From Humulus lupulus (taxonomy: Eukaryota; Streptophyta; Magnoliopsida; Rosales; Cannabaceae), in contig NC_084794.1 of NCBI RefSeq assembly GCF_963169125.1, positions 158,857,858 through 158,921,857 on the forward strand: a DNA stretch of 64,000 bases. The letters are read 5' to 3'. Below the pieces are notes generated by a model. It saw only the letters and a program-made list of their open reading frames with translations, was not told the origin of the DNA and made no database searches. Of this stretch, positions 22,373 through 34,108 are shown one piece after another. The position numbers were made by a program, and so were the translations under genes. Numbering within the stretch: position 1 is the first letter of the stretch; every line of letters starts with the position of its first letter.

Positions 22373-25300
22373 ATGTCACAAAATACAGAAAGAAATGCAG
22401 GCAATGACGCTCCACCACCTACAGTTCCAAATCTACAAATTGAAGCTTTAATGGGGGAGATGAGGAGGATGTTGAGGGAGGAGTGTGAGCAAATACATGA
22501 GCGGTTGGATAGGGTAGAAGAGGGGGCACAACGGAGACCAAGGAGGGGTAGGGTACACCAAAGGGAGGATGAGAATGAAGGGGATTTAGAAGGGGTAGTT
22601 TCTGATGATTAGTTTGATAGGATGTCGACGGGTAACTATAGGAGGTATGGTGGGAATAGAGAAGATAGGAACCAGGTAGATAATTATATGGGGAATATCA
22701 AAATGAGAATCCCAGCATTTCAGGGGAAGAGTGATCCTGAAGCATACCTTGAGTGGGAGAAGATGATGGAGCTAGTTTTTGATTGTCACAACTACTCCGA
22801 CATGAAGAAGGTAAAACTTGCTGCCATTGAGTTTACTGATTATGCTATTGTTTGGTGGGATCAGTTGTGCATCAACAGGAGGCGGAGTGGAGATCGCCCT
22901 ATTGACACATGGGAGACCATGAAGAGGGTGATGAGGCGACGGTTTGTACCACCTCATTATTATCGAGATCTCTACCTTAAGTTGCAGGGTCTTCGTCAGG
23001 GCTACAGAAGTGTTGATGAGTATTACAAGGAGATGGAGATGACTATGATTAGAGCCAATGTTGAAGAGGATCGGGAGGCAACCATGGCAAGGTTTTTGAA
23101 TGGGTTGAACCGAGAGATTGCTGACCCAATCGAACTACACCATTATGTGGAATTGGAGGATTTGGTTCATATGGCAATCAAAGTTGAGAGGCAGCTCAAG
23201 AAGGGTAGTTCAAGTTCGAGGCCAAGACCGAGCCCACACAATCCAAGTACAACACCTTGGAGGTCGAACTATCCAAAGAAAGAAGACCAACCTACTTCAT
23301 CTTCTACACCAAAACCAGCCACCACAGCCACACCACCTCAAGGTAAAACAACTCCTACTAAGTCTCATTCTAGTGAGATAAGGTGTTTCAAATGTCAGGG
23401 GCGAGGACACATAGCTAGCCAGTGTCCAAACAAGAGAGTTATGGTGATTCGAGAAAGTGGAGAGATAGATTCTGAAGATGAAGATGATCTTGCTGACATG
23501 CCACCATTGGAAGATGCTTCTGACAATGAGTATGGGCCAGAATCTAGTGAGATGCTTGCACTAGTCACAAGGCGAGTCCTGAATTTGCAAGCGAAAGAAG
23601 AGGAAGAAGAGGTGCAGCGAGAGAACATCTTTCACACTCGTTGTCATGTGAGAGACAAGGTATGTAGTGTCATTATTGATGGAGGTAGTTGTACTAATGT
23701 TGCTAGTGCTTCCATGGTTTCCAAGCTGGGGCTTACAACGCTCAGGCATCCTTGTCCATACAAATTGCAATGGCTGAATGATAGTGGTGAAGTGAGGGTT
23801 ACAAAACAAGTACTGGTCTCATTTCGCATTGGCAAGTATGAAGATGAGGTGTTGTGTGATGTGGTTCCCATGCAAGCTGGACACCTCCTTCTAGGAAGGC
23901 CTTGGCAATTTGATCGGCGGGTGCAGCATGATGGCTTCACCAACAAGTATTCATTCACATTCCGTCAACGAACAATCACTCTAGCGCCATTGACACCAAA
24001 GCAAGTGTATGAAGATCAAGTGAGGTTGTAAAAACTGAGTGACAAAAAGAAAATGAGTGAGCAAAAAGAGAGTGAAAAGATGAATGAGAGTGAGGAAAAA
24101 GAGAGACAAAGAGAGAAAAGTGGGGAATCAAGTGAGAGAAAACAAAATAATTTTTATGCAAAAAAAAGTGAGGTTAAGAGAGCATTGGTTACAAAACAGC
24201 CCATGATTTTACTCATGTATAAGGAGGCTCTTTTAAATACTAACCAACTTGATTCTTCGTTGCCAAGTGTTGTTGTGTCTATTTTGCAGGAATTTGAGGA
24301 TGTGTTTCCTGAGGAGGTACCACATGGTTTACCACCTATTCGAGGGATAGAACATCAGATTGACTTTGTTCCAGGTGCTTCAATACCAAATCGACCAGCA
24401 TACAGAAGTAATCCTGATGAAACAAAGGAATTGCAAAGGCAAGTTGAAGAATTGATGGAGAAAGGGCATGTGAGAGAAAGCATGAGCCCTTGTGCTGTTC
24501 CAGTGATTCTAGTTCCCAAGAAGGATGGAACATGGAGGATGTGTGTTGACTGTCGAGCCATCAACAATATAACGGTAAAATATCGACATCCCATTCCTCG
24601 TTTAGATGACATGTTAGATGAATTGCATGGTTCTTGTGTGTTTTCCAAAATTGATCTTAAAAGTGGGTATCATCAGATACGTATGAAAGAAGGGGATGAG
24701 TGGAAAACTGCTTTTAAAACTAAACATGGATTGTATGAGTGGTTAGTCATGCCTTTTGGACTAACTAATGCACCTAGCACTTTCATGCGCTTAATGAATC
24801 ATGTATTGCGTGCTTTCATTGGAAAATTTGTGGTTGTGTATTTTGATGATATTCTTATTTATAGTAAGAATTTGCATGACCATGTTTTGCATTTGCATTC
24901 TGTTTTGGATGTTCTTAGGAAACAGAGTTTATATGCTAACCTCAGTAAGTGTACTTTCTGCACCGATAAGCTTGTTTTCCTAGGCTTTGTTGTAAGTGCT
25001 ACAGGTATTCAGGTGGATGAAGAAAAGATCAAAGCCATCCAAGAGTGGCCGACCCCTACAACTATAGGTAATGTTAGAAGTTTTCATGGACTTGCTAGCT
25101 TCTACAGGAGGTTTGTGAAAAATTTTAGCACCATCGCCGCACCACTTACAGAAGTTATCAAAAAGAATGTGATATTTAAATGGGGTGAAGCTCAAGAGGA
25201 GGCATTTCAGCTACTGAAATACCAGCTTACTCATGCTCCTTTACTTGCTTTGCCTAACTTTTCTAACACTTTTGAAGTTGAATGTGATGCTTCTGGAATA

Positions 25301-27079
25301 GGTATTGGCGCTGTTCTTATGCAGGATGGGAGACCGCTTGCATACTTTAGCGAAAAGCTAAGTGGGGCTGCCCTCAATTACCCCACCTATGACAAAGAAT
25401 TGTATGCACTAGTGCGTGCTTTAGAAACATGGCAGCACTATTTGTGGCCAAAGGAGTTTGTGATTCGCACAGATCATGAATCCTTGAAACATTTGAAAGG
25501 CCAACACAAGCTCAACAAGAGACATGCAAGATGGGTTGAGTTCATTGAGACATTTCCTTATGTCATTCGCTATAAACAAGGTAAGGAGAATGTGGTTGCT
25601 GATGCCCTTTCTCGCAGGTATGCCCTAATCTCCACTCTTGATGCTAAATTACTTGGGTTTGAACACATAAAGGAGCTGTATTCTGCTGACCATGATTTTG
25701 GGGAAATTTATGGTGTTTGTGAAAAATCTACTGAAGGAAAATTTTATAGGCATGAGGGTTTCTTGTTTAGGGAGCATAGGTTGTGTGTACCTAATTGTTC
25801 TTTGAGAGATTTGCTAGTTAGAGAGTCCCACGGGGGAGGGTTGATGGGACATTTTGGAGTTGCTAAGACCCTAGCTATGTTGCAAGAGCACTTCTTTTGG
25901 CCCCACATGAAACGAGATGTTGAGTGAATTTGTGGTAGGTGTGTCACTTGTAGGCAAGCTAAATCAAGAGTTCAGCCAAATGGCCTTTACACACCCCTAC
26001 CTATCCCTAGTTCACCATGGGTTGACATTTCAATGGATTTTGTGTTGGGTTTACCTAGAAGTAAGCGTGGGAGGGATTCAATCTTTGTGGTTGTAGACAG
26101 ATTTTCTAAGATGGCTCATTTTATTCCATGTCATAAAACTGATGATGCCTCTAACGTTGCAGATTTGTTCTTTAGGGAGATTGTGAGATTACATGGTATG
26201 CCTAGAACAATTGTATCAGATAGGGATGCCAAGTTCTTAAGCTATTTTTGGAAAACATTGTGGGGAAAACTTGGGACAAAACTATTATTTTCTACTACTT
26301 GTCACCCTCAAACCGATGGTCAAACAGAAGTAGTTAATAGGACCCTATCCACCTTATTGAGGGCTATCATAAGTAAAAATATTAAGACTTGGGAAGATTG
26401 TTTGCCACATGTTGAGTTTGCTTATAATCGTTCAATGCATTCTGCTACTAAATTTTCACCATTTGAAATTGTTTATGGTTTTAATCCTCTAACTCCTTTG
26501 GATTTATCACCTTTACCTGTTTCTGAGCATTTGAATTTAGATGGCGAGAAGAAGGCAGAATTTGTGAAGAAAATCCATGAGAGGGCGCGACTCAACATAG
26601 AGAGAAGGACTGAACAATACATTAAGCAAGCTAACAAGGGTCGTCATAAGCAGGTTTTTGAGCCCGGTGATTGGGTATGGTTACACATGAGGAAAGAGCG
26701 ATTCCCAACACAAAGGCGTTCAAAATTGCTACCTCGAGGAGATGGTCCATTTCAAGTACTTGAAAGGATCAATGACAATGCCTACAGACTCGATTTACCA
26801 GGTGAGTATAATGTTAGTGCTACTTTTAATGTTTCTGATTTGAGTCCTTTTGATGCAGGTGACGATTTGAGGTCAAATCCTTCTAAAGAGGGGGGGAATG
26901 ATGAGGACACCAAGACCCAAGTATCAAGTCAAGTTCCAGTTGGTCCAGTGACGAGGGCACGAGCCAAGAGATTCAAGGAAGAACTTAACAGCCTAGTCCA
27001 CAAAGTCCTAAAACAAGAGGAGACCGTGGTCAACATTGAAGGAGAACAAAGACTTGTCTTACTCATCAAAGTTGATTGA
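22373..27079 (+). pseudogene. Gag-Pol polyprotein of family C, three nonsense codons
   Basis: Single frame of 1568 codons from the ATG at 22373 ([12 protein letters not shown]); the ATG at 22352 is in frame but lies before the putative splice acceptor and is not shared by NA3. Domains: Gag capsid; zinc knuckle [14 protein letters not shown] (about residue 338); protease DGGSCTNV (about 436); Lys/Glu linker; RT with YFDD (about 823); RNase H with [14 protein letters not shown] (about 970); integrase finger (HFGVAKTL..., CGRCVTCRQ), core ([31 protein letters not shown]), GPY/F end ([14 protein letters not shown]) and tail [20 protein letters not shown]. Stops: TAG 22610-22612, TAA 24029-24031, TGA 25925-25927. 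Other copies have sense codons (GAG, CAA, CGA) there. The last 60 codons lie in the 3' LTR. Confidence 0.93.
26885..26898 (+). other. Polypurine tract
   Basis: AAAGAGGGGGGGAA directly before the 3' LTR; it also codes for part of the polyprotein. Confidence 0.88.
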
Positions 27080-27577
27080 GTTTAGGAGCTTAATGAGTCT
27101 TTTTATTTTTAGTCAAGTTTTTTAGTCTTTGTTTATTTTGTGATAAGTCAAACATTTGACTTGTGTGAGTCCAATAGTCCTTTTGTCTTTAATTTTCGGT
27201 TTTCATGAGGAAGACAAAAGGCTTGTCCTTAATTTTTCGGTTTCATTAGGAAGACCAAGGGTCTTGTTTTCATGTAATTTTCGTCCTTATAAGGACTGCC
27301 AAAACAATGTGAAAAATCAGATTATGTTGAATGAAATTGTGAGTTTATTTCTTCTTGAGTTCTTGAAGAAACTTTTGAACTTATCAAGGAGATTCCTTGT
27401 GGCGTTCATCCTGACTTATCAAACGGATTCCATCCCCGTTTGTGGCATCTTCCTCATACCAAGGTTCGTGCTTGGCTAAGCATTGGGTCGCGGTTCCATT
27501 CCAATCTCGTGTGTTCTTGGTGGCTGTTCCATATTTGGTGTCGGGTTTCGTCACACTTGTTGGCGTGGTTCGTATCA
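26899..27577 (+). repeat. 3' LTR, type A
   Basis: 679 bp, TGATGAGG to TTCGTATCA. The polyprotein stop TGA is at 27077-27079. Sequence after the end (CCATGTTTTGC) is pol of another copy. Confidence 0.92.
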
Positions 27578-28131
27578 CCATGTTTTGCATTTGCATTCTG
27601 TTTTGGATGTTCTTAGGAAACAGAGTTTATATGCTAACCTCAGTAAGTGTACTTTCTGCACCGATAAGCTTGTTTTCCTAGGCTTTGTTGTAAGTGCTAC
27701 AGGTATTCAGGTGGATGAAGAAAAGATCAAAGCCATCCAAGAGTGGCCGACCCCTACAACTATAGGTAATGTTAGAAGTTTTCATGGACTTGCTAGCTTC
27801 TACAGGAGGTTTGTGAAAAATTTTAGCACCATCGCCGCACCACTTACAGAAGTTATCAAAAAGAATGTGATATTTAAATGGGGTGAAGCTCAAGAGGAGG
27901 CATTTCAGCTACTGAAATACCAGCTTACTCATGCTCCTTTACTTGCTTTGCCTAACTTTTCTAACACTTTTGAAGTTGAATGTGATGCTTCTGGAATAGG
28001 TATTGGCGCTGTTCTTATGCAGGATGGGAGACCGCTTGCATACTTTAGCGAAAAGCTAAGTGGGGCTGCCCTCAATTACCCCACCTATGAAAAAGAATTG
28101 TATGCACTAGTGCGTGCTTTAGAAACATGGC
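27578..28131 (+). pseudogene. Second family C pol fragment, RT end to RNase H
   Basis: Begins at the last base of the preceding LTR with sequence equal to 24882 onward of the full-length copy. Covers the RT part after YFDD ([37 protein letters not shown]) and the RNase H start ([20 protein letters not shown]). The frame is open and would continue at 31472 once the intervening solo LTR is discounted. Nearly identical to the neighbour, so it is a recent duplicate or recombination product. Its 5' half is not in the window. Confidence 0.88.
28127..28131. repeat. TSD ATGGC, left copy
   Basis: Equals 31467-31471; interrupts the RNase H codons for ETWQHYLW. Confidence 0.93.
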
Positions 28132-31100
28132 TGTAATAACCCGGAATATATTTTTTTTTCTTTTATGATTTTTTTTAAAGAGTTTGAATAATAATTAAAA
28201 TAATGTTTGGTGAATATTATTTTAATTAAAGAAATTTGAGTTGATCGCTTTAGACCATAGTGTGGGGACTTATATGTGAAATAAATCTAAGATGGACATC
28301 TTGTTCAAAAAGTTTAAGTATATGATTTTATGTATTTGGAATCCACATAAAATTATAGAATCATTTTAGAATATGATTTGTGACTTATTCACTAAGAGTC
28401 TATGAATAATTCAAGAGGAATTTTTAGGATTAAAATCATGATTTTATGTTGAAAGGACTCACATAAAATCATAGACATAAATTTATACCAAAGTTGCATT
28501 AGTTAGTGCTTAGACCATAGTTGATTTTAATTAGTTTAAGCTATATGGTTTTAATGCATCATTTTGGGTAAGATGCAAAGAATGTTTCGGATGGGTATAG
28601 AGTATAGTCTAGTAAGGTTTGGGTACCTAAAGGATGGGGATGAGGTACCCTCACATGTGACTTTTCAGCACATGTATAAATATAAATATATTTATGTTCT
28701 CACGTAAGTTTTTCACACACAAACTTGGTGGGAAATTTTGAATGAATCTTGGGAGGTTATTTGAGGGTGGTTGAGAGGGAGTTGAAGACACTTTCTCTCA
28801 TTTGGTTTCAGCCATCCTCATATTGAAGCAAGAACCGAGAGGGAAGAAGGAAAGGAAAAGAAGTGCACGGTGCACTTGTGGTGTGTACGTTCGGGTTCAA
28901 GGAGATAAGAGCAAGGTGAGTTATTTCTTTGGTTTTTCTTTGAGTTACAGATCTTAGACATGTCCTTAGAATATCTGTATTGATTGTAGAAGGAAGCAAA
29001 GAAACAGAAGAGAGTTTCACCCAATTTTCGGAAACTTTGGTCGGAAATCCGAACTAGTGTAAGTGCCATCTTTGGCTTCGTTTTTCTCTTAATTCCTTGC
29101 ATAAAACTCATGATGAACGGTTTGTATGTGTTCATAGTGTTGAGGACTATAGGAAAGGGCAGAAGAAATCACAAGGAACCGGCCATAGAAAGAGGTACAA
29201 GCCTGTAGTTTTCCTTCGCAGTTTTTACGGTACCGTTTTCGATTTCATTTCTTAAAAGTTGGGTTTAGTTTCTGAGTTGTTTTACATGGTTTAAATCAGA
29301 ACTTTGGGTCTAGAAACACTCATTAAGGTGTTGGGGATGATTTAATATGAAAAGATCTTGAGTTTTGGGATGGTTTAGTGGTGGTTAGTGCTTGGGAGGT
29401 GGCTGTCCTGAAAAAGACAGCACCATTTGTTGCCGGCGTTAATGGTGGAGGCCGGTGGTGGTGATGGTGGTGACGGAAGTGATAGTCATGGTGGTGATGA
29501 GGGTGATGCCGTGGCTGCCATGGTGGGGGATTTTGGGTCCAAGCAAGGCTCGGGTTTACCCTTGGAAGTTGGATGTGCATGAAGGTGATAGTCTTGTGAT
29601 GGTCACGTGCATGTTCATGCATTCAGCAACTGGTTACTAGTGGTTACAAGTTGGTAACCAAAGGTACTAAAATGATAGTTTGACCCAAAATTTTAAGATT
29701 TTATTGCATGGCTTGGGATTAAATACTTCTAATTTTTAGGTCTGATTTTAATGGATCGAGGTTTAGAAAATTTATCTAAGTAATATCGAAGATTAATAAT
29801 TTACGAACTAGGCTCGGGAATTATTATTTAAGCTTCATGAAAAGTTCTAGTTTCGGGAATTAGTTTCAAAGTCTAAATTTGATGACTTAGAACTCATGAA
29901 ATATTTTCAAGGGCTTAGAAAATATTTTAGGAAGTACAATATTACCAAGATCAAGAAGTGAGCTTGAGGCTCATACTTTGGATTCGGGCATCGGAAAGTG
30001 GAATTTTAAGAAGTAATTGGAGTGTTGACTTGAAATCTCGGACATGGTCTAAGATAAAATTATTATTGGAAATAATAATTTTCTAAGTTGAGTTTGGGAT
30101 TTTGAGAAGGGTATTATGATCATTTTACCCCAAGGGCTCGGGTTTGGGCCAGGGTCGGGAATTTTAGTTTTTGATTTTTAAATTCCCTTATTTATATTTA
30201 AAATCTTAGTAAAGCATAAACTAAGACATATTGTCCCAATATGATTATAGGGTCTAAACGCGATCGGAAATACTCACAAAGATATAATTCGCGAAAGCTA
30301 AGGACAAGAGGTAAGGAAGTATACACCAAGAGTAACTTAGCTTGTTGTGATTCTAGTGAATTGTTTGCATGTTTGTAGATTGCTGGGTAAATTCTAGATG
30401 CTATATATGTGTGTGATTATATGGCTGGATGCGCATGATAGTACCCATCTATCGGGTTTGAATGTGCTTAGTGCAGTAAAGTTATCATGAATGTATGTCC
30501 AATGTTTATGACTGTCAAGGGAAACCTTGTGAGGGTGGATCCCATGCAGCCGTGTAGTGGGGTTCACCATCCAGTCCGTAAAGTCATCGAGTTTTAGCGG
30601 AGATTACCCTTTTGGCACGGGATGTGAGTATTCTCTGGGCCGCGGAGGCCACCCAGGGATCATGACCCCACAGATAACTCGATGGCTTAGTACAAGGCCT
30701 TGTGAAGGCGGATTCCCCATGCAGCCGTATAGTGGGGTTATCCGCCAAGTCAGTAGAGTTGTCGTGTTTTAGCGGAGTGTACCCCTTTGGTACGGGAGGT
30801 GAGGTTGCTCTGGGCCGTGGAGGCCACACTGGGATTAAAACCCCACAGATAACACGATGGCCCAGTTATATGTTTTCAGTATGTTACGCAACACTTTGAC
30901 TTATGTGAATATGCTAGACGTGTTGCTCAGTTTGCAGTTTCTAGATATGAATTTCTGTTATGCAAAGTTTGTTTTGGATAGTAGAGTCATAAGTTGTAGC
31001 TAGCTTCCTTACTGAGCTTAATAGCTCATCAGTTACTCTGTGTGTGTAGGTAAGGGCAAAGCTTAAGGAGCAGTGCAATGAGCTGGAGGGGATTCTGTCT

Positions 31101-31466
31101 GAAGTATGCATACTGTGAAACAACCGACCTGCAGGGTTGTCAGGGTTCTCTTAAGTTTTCCGCTAAGTCTAGTAACAGTTTTATCAATTTCATGTTTACT
31201 AGTTCAACTTAAAGAAGGCCCTATGGCCACAGACTATTTATTAAATTACGTTTAAACTACATTCTGTTTTTTTAAAACTATGGGATCCCATCCAAATACT
31301 ATTTTATTTCAAAGTACTCCAATGTAAAATTTTCTAAAGTTTACTCTAAAGTTTATTTAGTTTTTAACGTCCGATTTTTACCAAAGTTGACCGCAAGGGT
31401 CCAGTTGACCCCAGATAGTCATAGTCGTGTTCGGTGGGTCTAGTTAAGAAAAGTCGGGTCGTTACA
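28132..31466 (+). mobile_element. 3.3-kb solo LTR, family T-related
   Basis: TGTAATAACCCGG to GGGTCGTTACA with perfect TSD ATGGC. GGGATCCCAT near the right end indicates plus orientation by comparison with other T LTRs. It is longer than these (1.9-2.2 kb) and differs through most of its length, so it is a separate subfamily. It carries a 173-bp tandem duplication (30525-30868). ORFs inside, including a His-rich antisense one at 29323-29622, show no domain. No internal region, PBS or PPT was found. Confidence 0.88.
30525..30868 (+). repeat. Tandem duplication, two units of about 172 bp
   Basis: Units 30525-30697 and 30698-30868 both run from CCTTGTGA to GATGGC and share CATGCAGCCGT, TAGTGGGGTT, TTTTAGCGGAG, CTCTGGGCCG and CCCCACAGATAAC. 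They differ at many positions, so the duplication is old. Confidence 0.88.
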
Positions 31467-31471
31467 ATGGC
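31467..31471. repeat. TSD ATGGC, right copy
   Basis: Equals 28127-28131. Confidence 0.93.
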
Positions 31472-32531
31472 AGCACTATTTGTGGCCAAAGGAGTTTGTG
31501 ATTCGCACAGATCATGAATCCTTGAAACATTTGAAAGGCCAAGGCCAACACAAGCTCAACAAGAGACATGCAAGATGGGTTGAGTTCATTGAGACATTTC
31601 CTTATGTCATTCGCTATAAACAAGGTAAGGAGAATGTGGTTGCTGATGCCCTTTCTCGCAGGTATGCCCTAATCTCCACTCTTGATGCTAAATTACTTGG
31701 GTTTGAACACATAAAGGAGCTGTATTCTGCTGACCATGATTTTGGGGAAATTTATGGTGTTTGTGAAAAATCTGCTGAAGGAAAATTTTATAGGCATGAG
31801 GGTTTCTTATTTAGGTTGTGTGTACCTAATTGTTCTTTGAGAGATTTGCTAGTTAGAGAGTCCCACGGGGGAGGGTTGATGGGACATTTTGGAGTTGCTA
31901 AGATCCTAGTTATGTTGCAAGAGCACTTCTTTTGGCCCCACATGAAACGAGATGTTGAGCGAATTTGTGGTAGGTGTGTCACTTGTAGGCAAGCTAAATC
32001 AAGAGTTCAGCCAAATGGCCTTTACACACCCCTACCTATCCCTAGTTCACCATGGGTTGACATTTCAATGGATTTTGTGTTGGGTTTACCTAGAAGTAAG
32101 CGTGGGAGGGATTCAATCTTTGTGGTTGTAGACAGATTTTCTAAGATGGCTCATTTTATTCCTTGTCATAAAACTGATGATGCCTCTAACGTTGCAGATT
32201 TGTTCTTTAGGGAGATTGTGAGATTACATGGTATGTCTAGAACAATTGTATCAGATAGGGATGCTAAGTTCTTAAGCTATTTTTGGAAAACATTGTGGGG
32301 AAAACTTGGGACAAAACTATTATTTTCTACTACTTGTCACCCTCAAACCGATGGTCAAACAGAAGTAGTTAATAGGACCCTATCCACCTTGTTGAAGGCT
32401 ATCATAAGTAAAAATATTAAGACTTGGGAAGATTGTTTGCCACATGTTGAGTTTGCTTATAATCGTTCAATGCATTCTGCTACTAAATTTTCACCATTTG
32501 AAATTGTTTATGGTTTTAATCCTCTAACTCC
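31472..32531 (+). pseudogene. Second family C pol fragment, RNase H end to integrase core
   Basis: Continues the frame of 27578-28131: RNase H end ([28 protein letters not shown]), integrase finger ([32 protein letters not shown]) and core ([31 protein letters not shown]). Here the codon after VE is CGA (Arg), where the full-length copy has TGA. Small in-frame differences: two extra residues at GQGQHKLN and three missing at FLFRLCVPN. Homology stops at 32531 after NPLTP, at a family T LTR fragment. GPY/F end and 3' LTR are missing. Confidence 0.88.
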
Positions 32532-34108
32532 GACACCCTTAGGTCATACTTTCATTTAATGCATAACAACCATATAATCAAAGAATACATACATTCAATT
32601 ACAGGGAAACTCAATCCCGTTCACAACCACATGGGTGCAGTTTTCTTACCTCGAATCTCAAGCGATAAATAAAGAGAGGTCCCGAGCACGATCCTCAGTC
32701 CTGAGCCTTAACGATAATCCTAGTCACAAATAACCATGGATAATTATGAATCTCTAATTCAAATAAATGTTTAGAAAACAAATTCTAGCCTCATGGACCT
32801 TGAATTCTACAAAACCAGGTAGTAGAATTCATCTCGAGTGCTTAGGTTTGATTCCCCGAGCCTAAAACCTTGGTTTCCCTTAATTTCCCATTTAGGTCCG
32901 CGACTTGCCCTTAAGGGCCACTTCCTGCCCCTCAGACAGAGACCTATCCCTCCCTGCTGGGGGACACGGGTCGCGACTTCCACCCCCTGGGTCCGGCGCT
33001 CCTAGCGAAACAGAGGCACCCCAGCCTCTTCAAGCACGCAGGCCGCGGCGCCCGAAGAATAGGGTCACGACCTAAGCCCCCAAACCCAGAAAATCCACAC
33101 TTGTTCAGCATTTTCCTCAAGCCTAAACCCCAATATTCAACCCCAAATCTTAAACAAAATCTCAAAATTGAACCCAGAAAACTTATCCTTATATCCCAAC
33201 CATCATAACTAATCTATAACAATTCCCTACTCTCCTCAAACACCCAAAATTAGACTTGATAACCATGTTCATATAAGCTCTAAGTTTTAACATTATTCCA
33301 AGAGAATTCAGTAATCAAATGTTAGATGTTTACCTGAATTGATAGCTTGAATCCTCTAGCTAAACTCTGTCCACTTCCAGCCTCAAATCCCAGCTTAATT
33401 TCCCTGAGTGTTCCCCTTCAATTCTCAAAATTTAACATAGGTTCAAGAGAAAGTGAGAGTGAGAACGTGAGTGAGAAGGCTGAGAGGTTCTTGTGATTTC
33501 CTAATAGTTCTGGTAAAATCTTAAAGTGTCTAAGATAAACTTAACCCCCAAAAGACAGAAATGCCCCTCTAAAACTTAGCCTCCTTTAATTGTTCCAAGG
33601 ATAAAATGGTATTTTCCCAAATTCCCGCTAATTCCTCAAGTCCTCCTATCAATTCCCAATTAATCCCGACATGTCCAAATAATTTCCAAATACTTACTCG
33701 TTACTCAATGAACCCCAAATTATATTATAAGCTCCCCAAATACCCCTAAGCTCACCCCGACCTGGGTATTAAACCCTGCTGTGACTATTCCACTACTCTG
33801 CTCACTAGGATCGCCTCGAGCCATATACTGCAAATATATCAACATAATAATGTGGTCTCAACCATTTAACACATATAGTCACATTTATGCCCTAACAGGC
33901 CAAAATTACAGGTATGACATTATAAACAATAAAGGGCCCACATGCATATTTAATACTCATAAACATGCATATAATATATTCACATAATCATATAAATCAT
34001 GCATGCCACATAGTCACACATTTAACTAATTAAACACACATATATCCTTATGCCCTTCCGACAGCTAATCAAGGAACTAAACCCTATTAGCATTTTTGGG
34101 TCATTACA
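32532..34108 (-). repeat. Family T LTR fragment, 3' part missing
   Basis: Ends GGGTCATTACA at 34108, the minus-strand LTR start (TGTAATGACCC). It shares the ATAATGTGGTCTCAACCATTTA block and the CCGAGCACGATCCTCAGTCC block with the LTR at 58568-60805. The left end is cut within the LTR at the junction with family C pol. Confidence 0.8.

Larger units (their letters stand above)
20177..27577 (+). mobile_element. Full-length family C (CRM-like chromovirus) element
   Basis: The only copy in the window with complete structure: 5' LTR 20177-20914, Met-tRNA PBS, 1.4-kb leader, one gag-pol frame 22373-27079, PPT, 3' LTR 26899-27577. No chromodomain is seen; instead the frame runs 181 bp into the 3' LTR with a TRARAKR-containing tail. 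Tail position and LTR ends recall CRM elements (inference). Three nonsense codons disable it. Flanks differ (TTGCC left, CCATG right), so the two ends probably do not come from one insertion. Confidence 0.93.

Noticed and set aside
24839..24850. Endogenous pararetrovirus (caulimovirus) RT
   Set aside because: The RT is followed by RNase H, integrase and a chromovirus-type LTR with PBS and PPT; no movement or coat protein is present.
29323..29622. 99-residue ORF rich in His on the minus strand
   Set aside because: It is the antisense of GGTGGTGAT-type low-complexity sequence inside a solo LTR; no start context, domain or conservation.
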